The notes under the pieces were generated by a model. It was given only the letters and a program-made list of their open reading frames with translations, was not told where the DNA came from and did not search any database. Positions 10,639 through 19,767 of a stretch of DNA of 23,233 bases are shown piece after piece. Where the stretch lies: contig JADGJG010000346.1 of NCBI GenBank assembly GCA_027596195.1, positions 1 to 23,233 of the forward strand. The letters run 5' to 3'. Made by a program: the position numbers and the translations under genes. Source of the stretch: Podochytrium sp. JEL0797 (lineage: Eukaryota > Chytridiomycota > Chytridiomycetes > Chytridiales > Chytriomycetaceae). Each line of letters starts with the position of its first letter. Within the stretch, counting starts at the first letter, position 1.

Positions 10639-11815
10639 ATGTCGATCAAAAGCTCCGCACTGAACGCGTGGCAATGTCTCGACAAGCTGCGATTGGACCT
10701 TGAAAAGCGCGTCAATTTCTCCATGAAACAGATTGAATCGTCAGATACCCTGCAAGAGGGTGCAAGCAATCTACGATCGACTTTGGCCACATTGACTGCG
10801 ATGGAATTGGAATTGTTCATTGCGACGCAGAATGATGCCGATTCAAAAGGTTGTTAGCTTTTTAGAACGCGTTCTCAGACTCATTTATAAGTTTTAGACT
10901 CAGTAATATCCAAACTTCTGTTGGCGCTCGAGAGAATGGAATCATCGGGTTGGGAAAACGACGATCTTGGCGCGATTAACCGCCATTTTACTAGATCATA
11001 CCATCAGATTGTTACATTTAATTGAAGGCATTTGTTTAATACACTACAAATCCAAGTTCTGCTTCAGAAGCATTGAGAGGATGGAGGTTTGAACAAAATG
11101 AATGCGACGCGCCTTTCCCAAATTCACCCTGCCTTCCAGAAATTCCTCTCCATTCTCAAATCGTCAAATCCATTAGTTCTACTGGCTTGCATCGACGCGA
11201 TCGAGTCTGTCCTGGTTGAATCTTCAGAAATGACTCGTCTGTTTGAGGGGCTTGGTGGGCTTCAGCTGATTGCAAATCTCGTCACATCTTCCAATCCAAA
11301 TCTCCATGATGTCAAGTTTAGTTGCTGTTATTGTATTCACGTCAAATTGAATATTGAAATGCAACAGACTGAAGGCGATCGAGCTGCTGTCCTTGTATCT
11401 CACCTCGGAATCGCGAAACCCAGATCTTCAGTCCACAGCCGAATTAGTATCATCATCTGATTCCAGCAAGGATGTAACAAAGTCGTCACACTTTATGAGG
11501 CGAGACAGCAAAATACAATTTTTGGCGAAACTCCTTGGGTCGCGGTTCGTTGATAGGCTGATTCAAACAACCCTGTCCCAGGAAGAAGATCCGAAGGAGG
11601 AAGAGCAAAATGGAATGACAATGTCAGTGTGTGGCAATTCGCCTCTTGGGAGAAAAGATTCGTTTCCGGATGTTCCTGTCGCGGCTGAACAACAGAGACT
11701 AGAAACGCCGACGCGAAAGCCGGAGAGGTCAGAAAACAATGGATGCAATGGAGGATTAAAAGAGAAAAAGCATGTTGTAATTGGAAATGGACCTCGAGGT
11801 CCGCGACGGACATGA
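10639..11815 (+). CDS. CDC14: Cdc14-type SIN (septation initiation network) component
   Basis: Fungal Cdc14/SIN-component family; in fission yeast Cdc14 binds and activates the Sid1 kinase at the spindle pole body during cytokinesis. It is not the Cdc14 phosphatase. Four exons: 10639-10849, 10898-11010, 11080-11315 and 11368-11815, with introns of 48, 69 and 52 nt and a total of 335 residues. The diagnostic part spans the last intron: MTRLFEGLGGLQLIANLV, then after joining NLHDVKLKAIELLSLYLTSE. The family pattern here is F-x-GGL, then DVK-x-K-x-x-E-L-x-Y-L. FLAKLLGSRFVDRLI follows and matches the family's C-terminal helix. The 11011-11079 intron is the least certain join. From about 11630 the frame enters dispersed repeat B, so roughly the last 60 residues (from about SFPDVPVAAEQ) appear repeat-derived; an earlier stop or another splice is possible. 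Start at 10639 because MSIKSSALNAWQCLDKLR looks like the family N-terminus. Confidence 0.8.
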
Positions 11816-12830
11816 ACTGATAATCAAGAATACAATACAGAACTCTGCATGCCCTCCTGGTCCCATTTGATCAGTGCTGAGCCACTCCGACCCCCTTTTC
11901 ACCCCAAATCCACCACCATCTAGCTTGGGCCACACGTGTGTTGGGGAACTTTGGAATATGAGCCAATGCACCGGTAATTGGCAGGATGGCGATGAGTTCT
12001 GACGAGCAGTTGATGTAGTGTCTTTTGTCGACGCGCGACGACCACTTTTCCTTCAGCGGACGCATGTGACGCGCCGGAGCGCGTTTTCTTGCTCACAATC
12101 GCATTCTCTTCAACAGCCCAACGAGTCGGTGCTTTTGCGCTTGCGGGCGTGACATTTCGCTGGCAACTCCATTTCCATGACACTCCTCCTCACAAATTTC
12201 TCAATCACGCACCCGACGGTCTATCCGCCACGCCACCACCCGCATCGGAAGATTCACCCCATCACAACATTGCCGCCCGCATTTACATCACCAATAACGT
12301 TCTCACCGGACATTTCCAAACCGCTGACACCCGGGACATCCTTCCCCCCCATCCAAGTACGCGTACAACGCGGCATACTCGCGGTGGAATCCGGACGAGG
12401 GGCAACGGCTTCAGGTTGTGGAGTATTTTTGGGAATGTAATCGAACCGCGCGATCCCAACCACGGAACACGCAATCGAAGTCTTTGCCACCTGATTCTTT
12501 CGATATTGACAATATACGTTTTTTTTTAAAAAGAAGGTCGGGATAAGAGAATCAACCATTTCAAGGGGCTCTTTGGGCGCGTGTTGGTAAAAAGTCAAAA
12601 CAAATCCATCGGACTTCGAAAACAAATCATACGGGTCCTTTTTCTCTAAAAAGGCGACAGAAAGGTGGTTTTTGAACAGCAAGAGCTGCACGAGTCCTTC
12701 GCGCGATTCCATTTTTTTTTCTACATGCACAAGCAAAATCAAATCATAAAACCCTCCTCAACTCCCGTCTCACAACCTCCCACACACACACCGCCTCACT
12801 CATCCTCCACATCGAATCAAACACCGGAAC
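11630..12830. repeat. Dispersed repeat copy B, collinear with 4790-5405
   Basis: This is the longer partner of copy A and lies between the converging 3' ends of CDC14 (stop 11815) and the TPP1-like gene (stop 12744), overlapping both coding ends. Shared blocks are about 11630-11815, 11968-12140, 12491-12562 and 12781-12832. Block 2, read on the minus strand, gives SAEGKVVVARRQKT, against SAEAKVVVVRRQKT in A. The plus frame of the same block is also conserved (DARRPLFLQR against DARRQLLLQR), so coding strand cannot be assigned. The stretch 12170-12490 has no counterpart in A: it was either inserted here or deleted there. Confidence 0.7.
12254..12711 (-). CDS. Possible small or decayed gene inside repeat B
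   Basis: A 152-residue open frame starts with an ATG at 12711 (MESREGLVQLLLFKNHL), just downstream of the TPP1-like stop on the same strand. Its first 70 residues look protein-like (SVAFLEKKDPYDLFSKSDG, EMVDSLIPTF). The short stretch EMVDSLIPTF is partly kept in copy A as EMADSLLPTF, with several silent third-base changes. That hints at past coding constraint on this strand. The C-terminal half (from about 12480) is Gly/Pro-rich and unlike the first half. No family recognised. It could equally be 3' untranslated region of the TPP1-like gene or a repeat-encoded fragment. Confidence 0.25.
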
Positions 12831-15002
12831 CCCATTCACCACAAAGTCCGGCACCTTCTCCACTTTAACACCCTCCTCCTCCTCCTCCTCCTCGTCCTCT
12901 TCCTCCTCCTCCACCACCACACTCCTCCCCCTATCCCCCTTCCCCACAACCTCCCTCCGAACCCCACCCCGCAAAGGCGTCACCAAAACCCCAAGCCGTT
13001 CCACAACCTCCCTCTCGACAACCTCACACCCTTCAGGGAGACTCCGAATCTCTCCCTGCGAATCCACTTCCACAGTCATTTCCTCATACGCTGTTTCATA
13101 TTCCGATTCGGATTCGTCCTCTTCTTCTTCTTCCACACACACCATCATGGAGTCATCGTCGTCGTGGGGTTGTTGCGTTCCATTTTGGTCGGGTCTCGCG
13201 CATGAGTCTGGAATCACGATCCCCAGCCGTGCTTCGATTTGAGAATCCACCTGCGTCGCCGGCGTTTCACTCACCCCAACAGCCCGTCGAGACGGAGACG
13301 TCTGCTGCCTCCCAACAACACGTACACGACCGCCTCGGTTCTTAACAGGCGTCAAAAACGCATCACCCCCGCGCAGTGGTGCTGCTGCTGCTGCCACTTG
13401 CTCCTCCTCAGCTTCAACATCACTCGACACGACTTCTTCATACATCTCTGACTGCGTCAACACAACCCCAGCTGCTGCTGCTGCGGATGAGAGTGTCCCC
13501 ATGCTGGGGGTAGCATCACCCTCAGGTCTCCAAGAAGGCGTGACACCCGTGTCCCCGCGTGGCGGGGAGGACGCGACTTTACCGGACGGGTTCGGTTCAG
13601 TCCATGTGTAAGGCGGGTGGGAAGACGCGTCGAAGGGGGAGGAGGGGTGCGGATCGTGGTGCTGGTGTTGGGAACGTGGTGCAGGAGAAATGGGTTGTGT
13701 TGCTGCTGCTGAGCCGAGGTCGTGGAGAGACAGTTGGGAGGATTCGAGCAACTCGTCTTCTTGTTCCGAGCGGGATGATTCAATGTCGTCGTCTTCATCG
13801 TGTTCGCGTGGTGCCGCATTGTTGTGCATTCTGCGTGGCGGTGCTTCGAGCTCGTCAATCGCTTCGGAAACCGCGGATGACGCGACGGTGGAGGTTTTGT
13901 AGGTTGGATGGTCGGGTTCGGGTTCGGATTCGGGGTCTTCAGAGTCGCGGATGACCTCGTGCTCGACAGCGGGGGCGGGATGCGAAATCGATTCGTCTTC
14001 CTGTTTTCACAAGTTGAGAGGGGGGTTAGTGTTGAGAGGTCAACACACAAACAAACAAAAAAACATGGGTCCGTTCGCACCATTTCCGTTTGCGACTCCC
14101 GCTGCACTCTGGCCCCACCTGCCGCCTTCTGCGACATTTGCGCTGCCGCCGACGATGGCGGAGGAGGTGTTGCGTCCTCTTGTTCGTCCTGCGAATCCTC
14201 CACCACCTCGTCATACGCCCCACCTTCTTGATCCAACTCAATTCCATTAGCCGCGCGGGAACCACTCGACGCTTCATGATGCACGAATCCATCACCAGAC
14301 GGGGTATCTTGCGGCTGAGTCAACATCCCCATCTCCGCCACCGCCTGTGGTGAATCCAACTCCATCGCGTCCCCATTGTACGCAACCACCACCGCAGGAG
14401 TGGGCGACATCAACTGACTCTCCGCCTGCGTCAACGGAATCACATCCACACTACGTTCCTCCTCTTCATCATCATCACTGACGCGAAACTCGTCCTCGGG
14501 TTTCACGATCCAAGCGGCTGTAGGTCTCAAAGCCGGGAGTTTCCAACCAGCAACCGGCACCGGTGCCATAAAGGCATGCACAACAGTCGGTTCACCCTCT
14601 TCTTCCTCCTCGTCGTCAACGATTTCTACATACGCTTGTTGCTGACTCGCTTGAGTTTCGACAGACACGTTGTGTCGATGGTCGTTCGATCCTCCCGCCG
14701 CGGCCACCACACTGTCTTGCATCTCGACCCCACCCTCCATCCTCGACTCCATTCGCCCAGACGTATCAACATCTCTCCCACTCGGCTCTCCCGCCTGCCC
14801 GGCGCCGAATCCATTATGCAACCCGGCCTCCACAGTCGTGGTCGAGGTGGCCGCTATATTCATTTCCACTTCGTCACCCTCGCGATGAACACGGAGGTCG
14901 TGCTCGTATTCCGAAATTTCATGCATGAGGTTGTCAAGGACGGGGAGTGGAGACGATGGACGCGTGGGCGGTGGTTGTTGTAGATGTTGTGGATCGTCCT
15001 GG

Positions 15003-15033
<31 letters not shown>

Positions 15034-15878
15034 GCTGAGGGTCTAGTTGCTGGTGGTCATTGGGGTAGTCTTGTTCATTGTGTTGTTGAAACACTTGTGC
15101 GTTCTTTGTTTTGGCGGGTCAAAAAAAACAGTACACGAATTCCAAATGAAAAACTTACGACGTATCCCACTGGATCGTGCTGTTCTGGAACGAGCATGTG
15201 TGTTTGTAAGCGTTGAGAGCCCGGGACGTGGCATTCTTGATCGCGAAGTTGAAAGTCGCCCCATCCGAAATGGCGCTCAGTCGCGACTGCAACGACGGGC
15301 TTTGCTGACGATGCGGCATGTTGAGTCGTTGAGGGACGGCTGCGCTTTTTGAGGGGCGAAGACGAGTCTGAGTCTGCGTGTTTCCGCTTCGCCTTGTCTC
15401 CTTTGGCCGGCGAGGCAGAAGGCTTCTTCCGCTTAGTGTTTTCGAGGGCGGCCTCAGCCAGCAACAGAAAGTCCTTGTCGTCGTTGAGGGGCCGTGGCGC
15501 GCCAATAGTCGCATTCGCCTCTGCGCCGACCAGCACAAACTCCTCGACAACAAGGTAGAAGAAGTGCGACGAAGTTGTCGCCACGTGCACGAACCGGCAC
15601 TTTTTGACGTTGACGATGGCCCCGCTGTTGTGCGCGCTCTGCGAGAACGACGCGCGCTGCACGGCATCCGCAGTGAAAATGGCTCGCAGAGAGAAGGTCC
15701 CGTCCGACACCGTCGCTCGCACGTTGGCGTCCGTCGACCGCAGGAACGACACAACCTGCACGCGCGATCCCTTCGTCTCAATGTCGGGAAGGCCAGCGAG
15801 GCCTTTGCTGCCGTCCAATTTCTCGACTAGTTTGAGCAGAGATCCCTTGAGCCATGGCGTGCGGAGAAAAGAGGACAT
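12744..15878 (-). CDS. TPP1/ACD (Tpz1)-like shelterin OB-fold protein with long acidic tail
   Basis: Three exons, 15878-15159, 15103-14081 and 14000-12744, with introns of 55 and 80 nt; each exon is a multiple of three and the total is 999 residues. The N-terminus matches the TPP1/ACD OB fold: LRTPWLKGSLLKLVEKL (human LRPWIRELILG region), ATVSDGTFSLRAIFTADAV at 55-73 (human VSDGTHSVRCLVTREAL), then FVHVATTSSHFFYLVVEEFVL (the QVDRFSLL strand). In animals and fission yeast this protein bridges POT1 to the double-strand telomere complex and recruits telomerase. Basic nuclear-localisation-like clusters follow (KRKKPSASPAKGDKAKRKH, KKRSRPS). A poly-Gln run near 260 and some 700 disordered acidic, Ser/Pro-rich residues follow; the end (VFDSMWRMSEAVCVWEVVRR) may be helical. 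It is about twice the length of known relatives. The start is the first ATG before the OB fold. Another OB-fold family is the main alternative. Confidence 0.65.
15002..15036. repeat. GTT trinucleotide run (poly-Gln)
   Basis: Ten or more GTT units on the plus strand, read as a CAA-encoded Gln run near the start of exon 2 of the TPP1-like gene. Confidence 0.85.
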
Positions 15879-16927
15879 GGCTTTGTTTGTTTTTTTGTCC
15901 GCACTTTCTCTTTCGCCAAACGCTGCCACCCCAGGCTGCGAAAGCGCGCGTTTCAACTCGTCGAGACGGGGGATTCGCTTTCGTTGTTGTTTGGTTGAAG
16001 CCTCAAGAAAGTCTTGCTTAACAGGTGGAAGGAACGCGCTGTTGTTTTTTGGAGAGGAATATGGCGCTCACAATGAGTGGTTGAACGTAACAGACCAATT
16101 TTCTCATATACAAGCTAAATATGGGTACAAAGGCATTTTATTGAGAAAAGGAAAACGGGATAAGAGACATCTGCGTGGTCGAGAGCGCCGCGTTTTGAAA
16201 ACAGAACCTTGTCGAAAAAGAAATTCGAAGTATCAGAATCGCGCGCGGTGCTCACTCAAATAAAATGAAATACAAACCAGACACTCATGTTCCACAGGCC
16301 TCTTGATTCTTCTCGGCCGCATTTCTGCGTTTCCAGCGAGAGCCACGGGGAGGCGAAGAATCGTTATCGCCACATAAAACATTGGCAGAATGCTGCTCGG
16401 TTGCATTATGTGTGTACAAAGAAAGGGTCTTGTCAGTCAAAAGGATTGACTGAGTTTGCGCGCCTACTAATATTTTCGCAAAAACAACGCCGGGGATATG
16501 CTGCTCGGTTGCATTACAAACCTGGTGATTCGGACGCGTCTTGGCGGCTTCGGCTTCTTGTCCTGTGTTGGCGCTTGCGTATCGCGTCGCTGCTTGGTTG
16601 GGTGTGCCGCGGAACCTGCAACTCAGCGAAGCAAACCAAGAAAGAAATCAACTGGCGAGAGGAAGATGATGCTAAAATCACGGAACTAAGCGAACGCTTC
16701 CATCCAAACCTTCTCCCTTGTGGGTCCGTTAGACGTGGCTTGTGGCATGCCTTTCTTTCCGAGGGGCCGGGGGAGCAAAATTCGCTGCCACATCAGACGC
16801 TTGGCCACAACCTCCCCTCCCATTTCACTTCTCTCCTATCCATTCTAACGAATAATTTTGCACTCCGGTCCCTTCATTCCATCACTCTCTTCTTTCACCA
16901 GTAATAACATTTTTTATTTTTCATCTA
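15879..16927. other. Intergenic, about 1 kb, with 19-nt direct repeat and possible gene relic
   Basis: It lies between the 5' end of the TPP1-like gene and the 3' end of the SH3-EH gene. The left half should hold the TPP1-like promoter. A 19-nt word (ATGCTGCTCGGTTGCATTA) occurs at 16390-16408 and 16498-16516, exactly 108 nt apart. A 205-codon plus-strand frame (16287-16904, ATG start) reads through both copies in one frame (AARLHY twice). It then contains INWREEDDAKITELSERF (about 16650-16700), which resembles the first helix of Myb/SANT repeats (W-x-x-E-E-D-x-K-I-x-E-L). No continuation into a full Myb repeat was seen, so this is at most a relic. A stretch at about 16118-16171 resembles the palindrome-flanking block of repeats A and B. 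Confidence 0.35.
16390..16516 (+). repeat. Spaced 19-nt direct repeat pair
   Basis: Identical 19-mers at 16390-16408 and 16498-16516. The flanks are only loosely similar, so this is either an old tandem duplication with decayed flanks or a repeated binding site. Confidence 0.7.
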
Positions 16928-18605
16928 TCAGATCGCCTTCTTCGCCAACGCCGCATCAATCAAGTACAACCCGCGGCTAGAAAAAATATCGCAAAGAGGA
17001 GAGGTGGGGTATGTTAAAATCAGGAATTCAAAGTCAAAAAACATCAAGCACGTGAACTCACCAAAACTCCTGCTTACTCAATCCCATGCGCGTAATCTCT
17101 GATCCACCCACAACAGCACTCCTATTAAAAATTGGTTATCACAAGAAAAATTTGTGTCAAAACCTCCAAAAAAAACTTACCAAATCTCTCCCAACTCGCG
17201 ATTACTCAACCGCGACCTCAACCACACAGTCCTCACCTGCCTCGCCGACAACATCAAACTGTCCACGGGGATCGTCGAACCCGGGTTCAACAGCTTCGCA
17301 AACTCCCTGAACGCCGATTCGTACAGGATTTGGTGTTCGGGGGAAGGCTGTTGCGTCGTGAAAGTGGCGAGGGCGCTTACGGGTTTCGATTGGGGTGGGG
17401 GTGGGGGTGGTTTGGAGGTGCGGGTTTGGGATTGTGGGGTAGAGGTGAGGCCGATGGCGGCGAATTTGGCGTTGAGGGAGTTGGAGGAGGGGGGTGGAGG
17501 TGGAGGGGCGCGTTTAATGGATGGTGTGGAAGTGGTGGAGCTTGTGCTGGAGAAGGCGGAAGCGGGAGTGGAGGAGTTCGAGAGGATTGGTTTGAGCGTG
17601 ACTTGGGACATCCAGGGAGCTTGTTTGGGGACTGGGGAGAGAGAGTCGGGTTGGCTGGGCAAAGTGGGAGCTGGCGCGGATGGTTTGATGGAGGACTTGA
17701 GGTCTAAGGGCTTGGCGGGGATGAAAGGGGCGGTCGAGGGGCGTGTGGCGGGTTCAAATTTGACGTAGTTGCCGGGGAAGAGGCCAAAAGTTGCGGTTGA
17801 TTCAATTCTGCCGCGGAACCACGCGTCTCCCTCTTCGGGGGCGGGTTTGACTATAATTCGTGAAAAGGTGGCGGTCAATATCGCGCTGTGTTTTCGCCCG
17901 TATTACCATCCACGAGCACATTGCCCTTCTTAAACGACAGCTCTTCGGGAATATCACCCACACAGTCAAACAGGGCAATGGCCCGCAATCCCTGCGGTTG
18001 TGCTGCGGGTTGTGTCTGGCCCTGGGAGACAAATTGCTGAACGGGCGACGGCTGGACGGGCTTTTCGGTAGCAATGGGTGCAGAGCGGGAAGTGGACAGA
18101 ATGGCAGATTTGTAGAGTTTGTCGACCCGATCCTGGATCTTGGGGGTCCTTTCTGCAACTTTCTCTTTGAAGGATGCGTTTGCGGATTTGAAGGCGGATG
18201 AATAGGCGGCCATGGGAGAGTGCGCCTTCGGGAGTGTGGAGGTGGGAGGGGCTGGTGCAGCAGCGGGCGTGGGGTGGTCTATCGTGCGAGCATGAGCAAT
18301 AGTTGCGGCAAACAAGCCCAACCTTCTTCGTCGCTCTCGTCCTCCGACTCAATCACAGACACAAACTTGACATAGTTGCCAGGAAAGAGCCCAACCTGCA
18401 GCGAGGTGGTGACTCGACCCAGGAACCAATCATCGCCCTGGTCAGCAGCAGGCTTGACTGAGGGGAGTGTGAGCAATGACAAGAATCTCTCAGCAGCAAC
18501 TCAACTGTCCACAATCACATCGCCCTTGTTGAACGAGAGCTCCTTGTCATCATCAGCAACGCAGTCAAAGACGGCAATGGCTCGCTGCCGCTTTCTCATG
18601 GACAT
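16928..18605 (-). CDS. SH3-SH3-EH domain adaptor (endocytosis/actin type)
   Basis: Six exons: 18605-18506, 18457-18323, 18278-17907, 17850-17181, 17121-17062 and 16976-16928. Introns are 49, 44, 56, 59 and 85 nt, all GT-AG with matching phases; total 461 residues. SH3 domain 1 is at about 7-65 (RAIAVFDCVADDDKELSFNK, then DDWFLGRV and GLFPGNYVKF). SH3 domain 2 is at about 175-240 (RAIALFDCVGDIPEELSFKK, GDAWFRGR, GLFPGNYVKF). A Pro/Ser/Thr-rich linker with poly-Pro follows. An Eps15-homology (EH) domain is at about 370-461: YESAFREFAKLLNPG, LSNRELGEIWSAVVG, ITRMGLSKQEFCRGLYLID. In the family SH3 domains bind proline motifs and EH domains bind NPF peptides at endocytic actin patches; the role here is inferred. 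Both SH3 domains are split by an intron at nearly the same place (after the V-I/L-V-D strand), pointing to internal duplication. No orthologue name is recognised. Confidence 0.88.
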
Positions 18606-18919
18606 TTTTTCGATGAACTTTCAACATAAATCAATAAATCAAAGAACAAAGATCGATGGCACGCCTTCCAATTTGTGGGCATTATTGCAATTGGAACCAT
18701 AGTGGACGCGACAGTTATTTCGCATGATTCTTGCGTAATTGCCGATTGCTGTGGCCTCCTCCCACACAGGGCTTCAATCATTATATTCTTAGATCGCCAC
18801 GATCCCACACCACCTCGATTAATTCCCAAATCCAACCAGAAAGAAAGAACCGCCAACACACACCCAAAAACAAACACCGAACCACCCCGCCCGTACCCGC
18901 CCCCGCGCGCCTCCCCTCT
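18606..18919. other. Intergenic between two tandem minus-strand genes
   Basis: About 314 nt without a supported coding frame. It must hold the 3' end of the 18920-19758 gene and the promoter of the SH3-EH gene. A pyrimidine/AC-rich half (about 18800-18920 on the plus strand) abuts the upstream gene's stop. No specific element was assigned. Confidence 0.5.
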
Positions 18920-19758
18920 TCATGCAGGAGGTTTCCTCTCGCCACTCCCACCCGTGCCCGATCCACTCGCACTCGAATTCGTTGACGAAACACCCGCCGC
19001 CGATCCCGCTATGCCTTCCTGCGGCCTCCGCAACACTTCGACCCAACCCTGCACCTTTTGAGACATTTTCCATCCAATCACTAACGGCCGTTGCTCAATT
19101 ACGACTGCGTCGTAGTACCGTCCGAGAAGGGTGAATGCTTTTCCATTTTGCACGCCTTCGGCATACGATCTGAAAAAGTTGAATGGCGGGGCGTAGATTC
19201 GTGAGACGTAGGCTTTTGATGGGAGATAGATGTCAGAGTGGAGGTATGATCCGAAAGATTTCGGGAGTGGTTCTGCTTCGGAACTGTGTGTGTCATGTGC
19301 AATGAGTGATTGGAAATTTTATCCCGATGCGAGGATGAGTGATAAGGTGGTGGAAAGGGGGAGGTTACGTACGGCGCTTCGTATTCTGCTACCGAGTTCT
19401 GCGAATGCAGTTCAATGTCCTTGAGCGGGGTCATTGGATGTGAAACTTTTGTGTTTGAGGATGATGGTGACGGCGCAGCGTCTTGGTTTGGGTTGCCGGG
19501 AGATGCCGGGTTTCCGTCCGAGCGCATCATTGCGGCGGCCTGGTTCATGACGGTGTCAAAGTCCTTGGAGTGTTTGAACAGAATCGTCTTGTCGCGGTGA
19601 TGGGCGCCGTCAAACAGCCGTTGAATGCATCGCATTTTAGCGGAGGGGGGCTCACAGCGGGCTCGGCCGGCGGGGGTTTGGGTGATGATCACGAAGCACT
19701 TTTCGTCCCACTTTGCGCCGGACGGCTGATGGGGAGTGTTCGTGGAGTTGGTGGACAT
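18920..19758 (-). CDS. Unidentified protein of about 249 residues
   Basis: The family is not recognised. Two exons, 19758-19373 and 19283-18920, are joined across a strong GTACGT donor and CACACAG acceptor (89-nt intron, phase 2). This joint frame is favoured because the second exon then reads as an ordered protein: SYLHSDIYLPSKAYVSRIYA, then PFNFFRSYAEGVQNGKAFTL, then GRYYDAVVIEQRPLVIGWKM. The N-terminal part has a compact stretch (KWDEKCFVIITQTPAGRARC, RCIQRLFDGAHHRDKTILF), then a Pro/Ser-rich linker, and the C-terminus ends in a Gly/Ser-rich tail. A further small intron starting at the GTGAGC near 19651 is possible and would remove CEPPSAKMRC. The ATG lies only 9 nt after the stop of the upstream minus-strand gene. 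Probably a soluble intracellular protein, as no signal peptide or membrane segment is seen. Confidence 0.65.
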
Positions 19759-19767
19759 GCGAATGAT

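Noticed and set aside
13457..14080. Continuation of the Gln-rich frame of the TPP1-like gene past 14081
   Set aside because: The frame runs through an evident intron (GTGCGA...AACAG) and then reads the next exon out of frame; splicing restores the acidic frame.
15002..15036. Trinucleotide arrays as CRISPR-like repeats
   Set aside because: They are simple microsatellites within coding exons, with no unique spacers, in eukaryotic DNA.
15075..15956. Longer start for the TPP1-like protein (MKRALSQPG...)
   Set aside because: The first codon is TTG, not ATG, which is unlikely in a eukaryotic gene; the ATG at 15878 lies directly ahead of the OB fold.
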